Source: Lasioglossum baleicum (lineage: Eukaryota; Arthropoda; Insecta; Hymenoptera; Halictidae). From it: a stretch of DNA of 64,000 nt. This document shows, one piece after another, positions 58,314-64,000 of the stretch (the first letter of the stretch is position 1; each line of letters begins with the position of its first letter). Location: NCBI RefSeq assembly GCF_051020765.1, contig NC_134941.1:3100001-3164000 (forward strand), written 5' to 3'. The notes beneath the pieces were generated by a model. The model was not told the DNA's origin. It made no database searches and was given only the letters and a program-made list of their open reading frames with translations. The position numbers and the translations under genes are program-made.

Positions 58314-59082
58314 GTTTACTCTGATCAATAAGTTTTATTAATAAAAGAGGGCACTGCAAATGCGACAACCTGATACAGGTAGTAGTGGGTTGGACGTCTC
58401 TTTTTAATACTTACAGTTCATACATCACTAGCGTCGAGAAGGCTAGGAGAAATGAAATGCAGTGAAGGGGTAGCAATAACACCCTTATCAAAGCCCGATC
58501 AGATCGTTGTGATTGATCGCGTACGATGAGTGGAATGCGAAAGTAGGTGTGTGTCGGCTCTTGTAGGCGATAGAAAGGAACATGGCGGGATACCAGGTCA
58601 ACCTTTGCAATCCTGCTTTTGAATTCACAAGCTAGAAGATAATAAGCCGTGGCGGAGAGGGATGAAGCCGGCTAGAGAATGGTGCTAATTTTAGAAGTAC
58701 TGTTTCTTTGGCTGCTTGGACCTTTCGTGGGATTATCGCGAGAGAAAGAGGAATGCACCTATTCGCGTCTTATCTGTTTCCCGTTACGGATCTTTTCGGT
58801 CGAGATAAGCTGTGCTCTTTCGCAATTCATTACAGCGTTGTTTCGTTCCCAGTGCTTAATCGCTGGAACGACCATCGTTCGCGACAAGACCTCGGACAAA
58901 TTCTCCGCTGCTGTGCTCAAACGCCGCTGCCAAACGATGCTTTCTGCATAAATGTTACAGTCTAGAAACGTTGAACTTGTTTCGTACAAAGCTTTCAACA
59001 CCAGACAGATTTTTAGTAAGGTAAATGTACGTTTTATTGCGGTATTTCTTCCCAACGAGATTAAAATACGTAAAAATAAATA
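58314..59082. other. Intergenic, GC-richer, no accepted gene
   Basis: 58440-58970 is open in several frames (90 and 85 codons +, 98 -), which overlap one another; none shows a domain. Confidence 0.35.
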
Positions 59083-59291
59083 CAGTAGGACCTCGATTAG
59101 CCGGATTGATTGGGAGACAAACAGCCCGGATAAATTAAGGCCCGATGGATAATCGAGAACCGAGGGAAATAATTAAAATGTACATTACATTCCAAATTAA
59201 ATTTTTTATTTTTGAATATTATTTCTCTTCATAATGTAGTCACATTTAAACGCATATTTGTTTATAATCGGGACCCGGTTAATCGAGATCT
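59083..59291. mobile_element. pogo-like MITE, right end incomplete
   Basis: Left end CAGTAGGACCTCGATTAGCC after TA; the right side has GACCCGGTTAATCGAGATCT, inverted, but runs straight into the next element without its last bases. Confidence 0.65.
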
Positions 59292-59936
59292 ACAGGGTGT
59301 CCCAAAATTCGTGAACTTCCCGAAAGGGGGTGGTTCCTGAGACCATTTCAAGCGACATTTTCCTTTGCAAAAATGTTATCCGCGGCTTTGTTTAGGAGTT
59401 ATTAACGAAACTGACAAGACAGAACTGTGTTGATCGCTGTTATTATGTCATCCCATAAGTTCGTGCCGACTATTGTGTATACATTTCACACGTCGATTTA
59501 TAAACTTTACGGCGATAAGGGACCAATGCACTTAAGCGTAGGTATTCGGGAACAGCCTAGAGAAGGTTCTCGTGGGTATAAGATCGTGAAATAGTGAACA
59601 CAGTGATTCCTAGCAGTGAAAAATCATGAGCGAAACGCGTATCCATTTCCGACATCTCATGTTATATGAATTTCGGAAAGAAGTTCAGTAACAATCGCCA
59701 CGAACAACATATGTGCTGTTTACGCAGAAAGTGCGCATTCATCTCGTACCTGTCGAAAGTGGTTTCAACGTTTAGAAAGTGGGAATTTTTGTTTAGAAGA
59801 CGAGGAACGTTCCGGGTGTCCTCCCCAGACAGACAAAGATAAAATGCGAGACCTTGTACAGAAATCACGAAGTTTATCAGTTGAGGAGATGTCAGATGTT
59901 CTGAAAGTACCTAAAACAAACTTAAAGGTATGTTAA
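59292..59936 (+). mobile_element. Mariner-like element, 5' fragment
   Basis: Starts ACAGGGTGTCCCAAAATTCG, a common mariner terminus, followed by a leader and the first part of a transposase. No right end exists here; similarity stops at a small palindrome near 59930. Confidence 0.75.
59626..59936 (+). pseudogene. Mariner transposase, N-terminal fragment, frameshifted
   Basis: ATG 59626 opens MSETRIHFRHLMLYEFRKE, then a one-base shift near 59690 continues in another frame with NNICAVYAESAHSSRTCRKW and GNFCLEDEERSGCPP. This is the helix-turn-helix half of mariner/SETMAR-type transposases. The catalytic half is absent. Confidence 0.85.
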
Positions 59937-60732
59937 TAAAATTAACATATGCAACCGCTCGAAAAACGGCACGAAGTTATGGGATGGGTCCTAAGGTGGA
60001 CGTTTTAAGGGGTAATTACCGTAAAGGTGATTAGCTTGAGGCTTAAGGGGAGACGGACATGATCGATTCGACAGCCTAGGGGATGACGATGATGACGTCG
60101 ATGACAATAATGTTGATGATAATGATGATGTTGATAATCCAGCGGGTGTACACGCCTTTTCAACTCTAACTTCACTTCGAAGTTGACCGAGAAGTACAAA
60201 CTGACTTTTAATAATCGAAACGGGTGAATTAATATCGAACGAATTTCTAATGATGACCGACTGTCCTGATGAGGAGCTGTCCCTTTTAATAAATCGGTCA
60301 ATCCATTGTTCTAAGCTTAATCTTCATGGAGATGAGGGTATCTTCACCATTTCCTCTTAATCGCTCTTCTTATTAATTTGTCGTCTACATTTTGACCGGA
60401 TTCGATTCCTTCTTATCATCCTTCTGGCTAAATCATGTTGCTCTGCATCCTCCCAGGTAGTTAGTCACCAGTTTTTATTGTCCATCGATCTTTCGTCCAT
60501 TTCTTCTACGTAGTTTATCTTGCTTTCTTCTGGACTACGTTTCGTCTAATTATTCGCTCGCATATTATATTTCGGATTATCTCATTTCTTTAATAAAATA
60601 CATTCCGCTGTGTTTGTAATTTGTTCAATGAAGTTCTAAATTCTAGATGAGTTCAAGTTTGAAATAAATCGCATGGCTTAGCAATTACCTGTAGTCTACT
60701 GCGAAATACTATATCTAATGGGTGTTCCTTAA
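59937..60732. other. Intergenic with a GAT-rich stretch
   Basis: 60084-60140 is an imperfect GAT/AAT microsatellite. The rest shows no gene. Confidence 0.5.
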
Positions 60733-60944
60733 CACTAAACTTACCACTGCCGGTCAAATGACCGGTTTTATATTTTTCATTTCATAAGTATTGAAATTGT
60801 GATGTTGCTCACGTGGAAATTGATTCGATAAAATTCTGTATCGAAGCACACATTGTTGTAAAAATTGCAGAAAATCTAAATAAATAGAGCCTCGTCATAA
60901 CTAAAACACATGTTAATCGCTTTTAGTGCTCGGTAGGTTTAGTG
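60733..60944. mobile_element. piggyBac-like MITE, 212 bp
   Basis: TTAA at 60729-60732 and 60945-60948; inverted ends CACTAAACTTACC and CACTAAACCTACC. No ORF. Confidence 0.88.
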
Positions 60945-61418
60945 TTAATTCCATCGCTCGCAATGTGCTATAATATACGATAGTTTAATATTAATTATCA
61001 ATAGACTGCGGATGTTTTTGCAAATGCATATTTATATAGAAATCTGATAAAGCAATGGGATTTAAACAGAAATATGTTTTGCGATTAGAGGATTCCAAAA
61101 ATATGTTTTTTATTTTGCACTTTTTGCATAATGCATATGTTTTGCATATCTCATGCTCATATGAATCATTTATCTTGTTAAATTTATTTAATCTATTAAT
61201 AAGGACTTGTATCATAACCGAATAGCGTCGATAATAGTGATACGCCGATATAATACTGAAGAAGCCTCAACAAGTTATGATGTTACGACCTTATATTGCT
61301 TGCTGTGAATCAGCTGTAAGAACACATGTATCTGTTGGTATTTAGAATTCGAACAGTTCAGTTTGATACTCGAAGTGGTAAGGCGAATTTTGTGAGAGTG
61401 CGTGCGATCGTTATTAAA

Positions 61419-61628
61419 ATGCCGGAAGTTCGGAAAAGTAGGGTTTCACTGATGAAAAGCTGGATCGAGGACGATCCCAATTTCATTATTGACGAAAATA
61501 ATGAAAGTAGTATTTACTGTGAAATGTGCAATAAAAGTGTAAAGTGCGATAGAAAATCGCAATTAATTCAACATATTAATACTTCCATGCACAGAAAAAA
61601 TAGTGATCAAGCAAATATTACGATATAG
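61419..61628 (+). CDS. BED-type zinc-finger protein of hAT origin, truncated
   Basis: 69 codons from ATG 61419 (the frame is open back to 61326) to TAG 61626-61628. It has a basic start (MPEVRKSR), W-IEDDPNFII, then C-x2-C...H-x5-H (CEMC and HINTSMH), the layout of a BED finger as in CGGBP1-like and hAT transposase N-termini. BED fingers bind DNA, here possibly the element ends. A full hAT transposase has several hundred residues, so this is only the N-terminal exon or a truncated copy. The uninterrupted frame hints at recent function or youth. Confidence 0.7.
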   Translation: MPEVRKSRVSLMKSWIEDDPNFIIDENNESSIYCEMCNKSVKCDRKSQLIQHINTSMHRKNSDQANITI

Positions 61629-61659
61629 ATTTATCATTAAATGAATCAATAGGAATATA

Positions 61660-62030
61660 CAGTAGCGGACAAAAGTTTAAGACCGCTCTAAAGAAGACGA
61701 TAACTTTTTTAATATTTTATTATACGATTTGAACTTTTTTGGGAAGCCAGAGCAATTAGTTTACTAAAGGATGTGAAAAGAAATTTTTTCAAAAATTGCA
61801 ATTGATCGGAATTGTTGAAAAAATACTAAAAGTTGATTTTTTAACTTTGTTATGTGGGCCTATATTGAAAATTTAAAAAATACGTTGTAGATCTGTGTCA
61901 ATTAAATATATTCTGAAAATTTCATCAAAATTCTCGACGTTGCAATGAGCAACAAACGTTTAAAGATGGTAAAAATTGCAGATTTTCACGATTTATTGCC
62001 GAAAATAAATCGAAATACTCCAGTATTACT
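61660..62030. mobile_element. Tc1-type MITE, one half only
   Basis: Starts CAGTAGCGGACAAAAGTTTA after TA; interior blocks (GGGCCTATATTGAAAATTTA, GTAGATCTGTGT, ATTTCATCAAAATTC) match the left half of the element at 1805-2488. No right end was found. Confidence 0.7.
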
Positions 62031-62198
62031 GTGAAATGTCTGTTAATACTCAATATTGTACCTAACACTTAATGCAATATATAATTAATATCGGAAAAAT
62101 TTGCATATGTTCGAGCATATTTGCATATTTTTCGTGCATAAATGTCATATGCATTTTGCATATTTATCGTGCATAAACTTCCGCAGTCTAATTATCAA

Positions 62199-63690
62199 TT
62201 ATAGTATCTGATATTTTATTTCCCGTGCAACATTATTAGAGCAAATATAGAAAGAAATTCAGAAATATATGTATATGTGACGGTAAATGTAATAAATTGG
62301 TGATTATGTATAATAACTGGTTATTGTGGTCTCCAGAAGGTTGAAGGATTTCCCAATATAAATTGTCTTCAGCCCCCGGAAGTCAGGAGCTAGCACAATT
62401 CCAGAAATGATCGTTCCACTCCGATGAGGAGGAAGTAGAATTGACGGCGCTATCACATTGCGTGGCGTCGTTATTTTTAGCTGCGTGGAGAAAATTTGTC
62501 ACAGGAAGTGGTCAGACAGTACGGATTTGGTTCGGGGATTAGTTTCGCGGCGCGCTGGGAGAAAGCGTCTTCCGTTACCTTTGTCTCGCGTTCCCGTTTT
62601 TATCGGGTCGCGTGGCCTATTCGCGTTAGCCCCAATTAATCATCTCGATTCCCTCTGACATCATTATCTCACCCCAAATACCAGCTCGTTTGTTAGATCA
62701 GCGGCGAACGCCGTTGATTTACACGTTGGGAAAGTTCCGAACGGTTCAAACGAGTCGCTCAACTTTCTGGGGCTTTAATACTCTTCCGTTCCCTCTTAAG
62801 AAACCGTTTTAATGTCGAACAGTGAGCCGGATCTTTCGTTGCGTCAAATGAGATTTAATCAGGATCAACGGAAGATGAGACGTGCAGATGAGAGGATTCG
62901 TTAATCTATTGAGCCTGCGTCGCCTTGATCATCTGATCCGAAAGTTCCTTGGCAACCGGCCGAAGCTTTTCTGTAAACTCCTGCGGAGACACTCTTAGTT
63001 ACTATTCTCATTAAAACGTGGATAGGTAACCAAAATACACTTATCTCTCTTATGGTGTCTTCGCCAATGTTCATTAATTATTAATTATTAATAAATGTGT
63101 GCATTGGGTAGGGTAATTTCGAGATAGATGCACCACATTTTGTTTGACGCCACATTTTGAGGCATTCGGAACAACAAATCCAATCTTCTTTAGATGTGGT
63201 TGAATAATTATCTTCCAAACATTCGATACAATGATTATAAGAATCTTCAGGACTGTTTATGATCTCAGTTTTAATTTATCGCTTTGTAATTAATTGAAAA
63301 AGACTGCCCAGTATACATACTCACATAAATTACTGGTGCGTCTATCTCTAAATTGAGGGAGAGACGCACCTACACAGAAACAAGAACCAGTACGAAAAAT
63401 TTTGTCAAAACACGGTGTCAAATCATAAAGGAGACACCATTGTCACTATTTATAAGCAGATACTGATAGTTAAAACCATACAATAAGAACGTAATAACAT
63501 TTATACTTAACATTTACAAAAATATTCGTCAGGAGTTCGGAGCACTAACTAAGAAGTTTTTATGCTTCTGTTACACGTAAATGTTGTGATAGTTCTTCGA
63601 AACAAGGTTATTTTCATAAGGATAAAACGATGTAAATGACACGTGAAAAACAGTATTGCCACAATAAAAACTGGTGCATCTCGCCCAGTA
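62199..63690. other. Intergenic, no gene accepted
   Basis: 62390-62960 is GC-richer. GGTGCGTCTATCTCTAAATT (63338) is followed directly by its inverted half (AGAGACGCACC), a small hairpin. No other feature is recognised. Confidence 0.4.
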
Positions 63691-64000
63691 GTCCAGTCGC
63701 CAGGTCGAAAAAAGGGCGTCTACCTGGAAAGTATTCCGAACTTAATGAAATTTTGGCACGTCATTTGGGGGTACACTGGGGAGTCAAATCAGAGTTTTCA
63801 ACCTCGAGGATCCTGTGCTAACTTGGGGAGGGGGAAAAAACCACGATTTTTGTTACCCGTTTTTGGTATTTCACCTATAACTCAAGAACTATGGGTCCTA
63901 CGAACTTTTCCTTTTTATTTTTGAAAAGAGCATTAAATTTCCTTCAAATTTCACTGTTCCTACGTATTTTTTGACCCAATAGGTACCGAGAGACAGGTGT
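63691..64000. mobile_element. Foldback element, left arm, cut by the window end
   Basis: Begins GTCCAGTCGCCAGGTCGAAA after TA and matches the arms of the element at 17388-18136, including the CCTCGAGG block missing from that copy's left arm, and GGTACCGAGAGACAGG. The right arm must lie beyond the window. Confidence 0.88.

Larger units (their letters stand above)
61002..62190 (+). mobile_element. 1.19-kb hAT relic, candidate parent of the MITE family
   Basis: Ends TAGACTGCGGATG and CCGCAGTCTA with a perfect 8-bp duplication ATTATCAA (60994-61001, 62191-62198), the same ends as the roughly 200-bp MITEs. Inside lies an ORF with a BED-type zinc finger and, after it, half of a Tc1-type palindromic MITE (61660-62030). 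Repeated TTTGCATA/TATGCAAA motifs lie near both ends. No DDE or dimerisation region of a hAT transposase is left. Confidence 0.85.

Noticed and set aside
61326..61418. Upstream extension of the BED-finger ORF from ATG 61326
   Set aside because: The first 31 residues do not look like a BED protein start; ATG 61419 (MPEVRKSR) fits better.

Overview
The window is animal nuclear DNA, AT-rich, with intron-split genes and very dense cut-and-paste transposons. The gene content (an insect-type allatostatin-A receptor) and the mix of mariner, Tc1, hAT and TTAA-type elements point to an insect. A hymenopteran (ant or bee) is my best guess, but that is inference and no sequence here proves it.

Only two host genes can be supported, both on the + strand. 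(1) Positions 1-258 are the last coding piece of a protein with YPQG tandem repeats and a short charged tail; its start lies outside the window. (2) A class A (rhodopsin-like) neuropeptide GPCR of the allatostatin-A/galanin receptor group spans about 12.3-36.7 kb. It has four coding exons (12753-13159, 22173-22302, 27247-27507, 36415-36660) that join in frame into a 347-residue, seven-helix receptor. All exon joints have GT/AG borders. Intron 1 cuts inside the DRY codons. The leader before the start codon carries three short upstream ORFs. A GC/CpG-rich stretch at 4.2-6.4 kb could be an upstream promoter or leader region, but this is unproven.

The rest of the introns and the 27 kb downstream are mostly transposon debris. 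The dominant family is a roughly 200-bp hAT-type MITE with ends reading TAGACTGCGG and 8-bp target duplications, present in at least 17 copies. A 1.19-kb relative at 61002-62190 has the same ends, a perfect 8-bp duplication and an ORF with a BED-type zinc finger, so it may be a decayed copy of the parental hAT element. Other elements are a broken Tc1 element with about 200-bp inverted repeats (38266-39879), a maT-like mariner 34 bp past the exon 1 splice site (13194-14641), a mariner 5' fragment (59292-59936), several TTAA-flanked (piggyBac-like) elements, pogo/Tigger-like elements, and several long foldback palindromes. Two minus-strand relics (3413-4070 and 48240-48880) look like pieces of a repetitive insect protein family (DUF7869-like, recalled, not searched).

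Nested insertions give relative ages and paralogous empty sites: a foldback element inside a Tigger-like one, a hairpin plus a Harbinger-like MITE inside the maT transposase, a hAT MITE inside a tandem array, and TTAA elements inside two copies of one dispersed repeat. Intergenic blocks with higher GC but no convincing ORF occur at about 31.1-31.4, 33.4-33.85, 47.5-48.0, 54.6-54.9, 58.4-59.0 and 62.4-63.0 kb.
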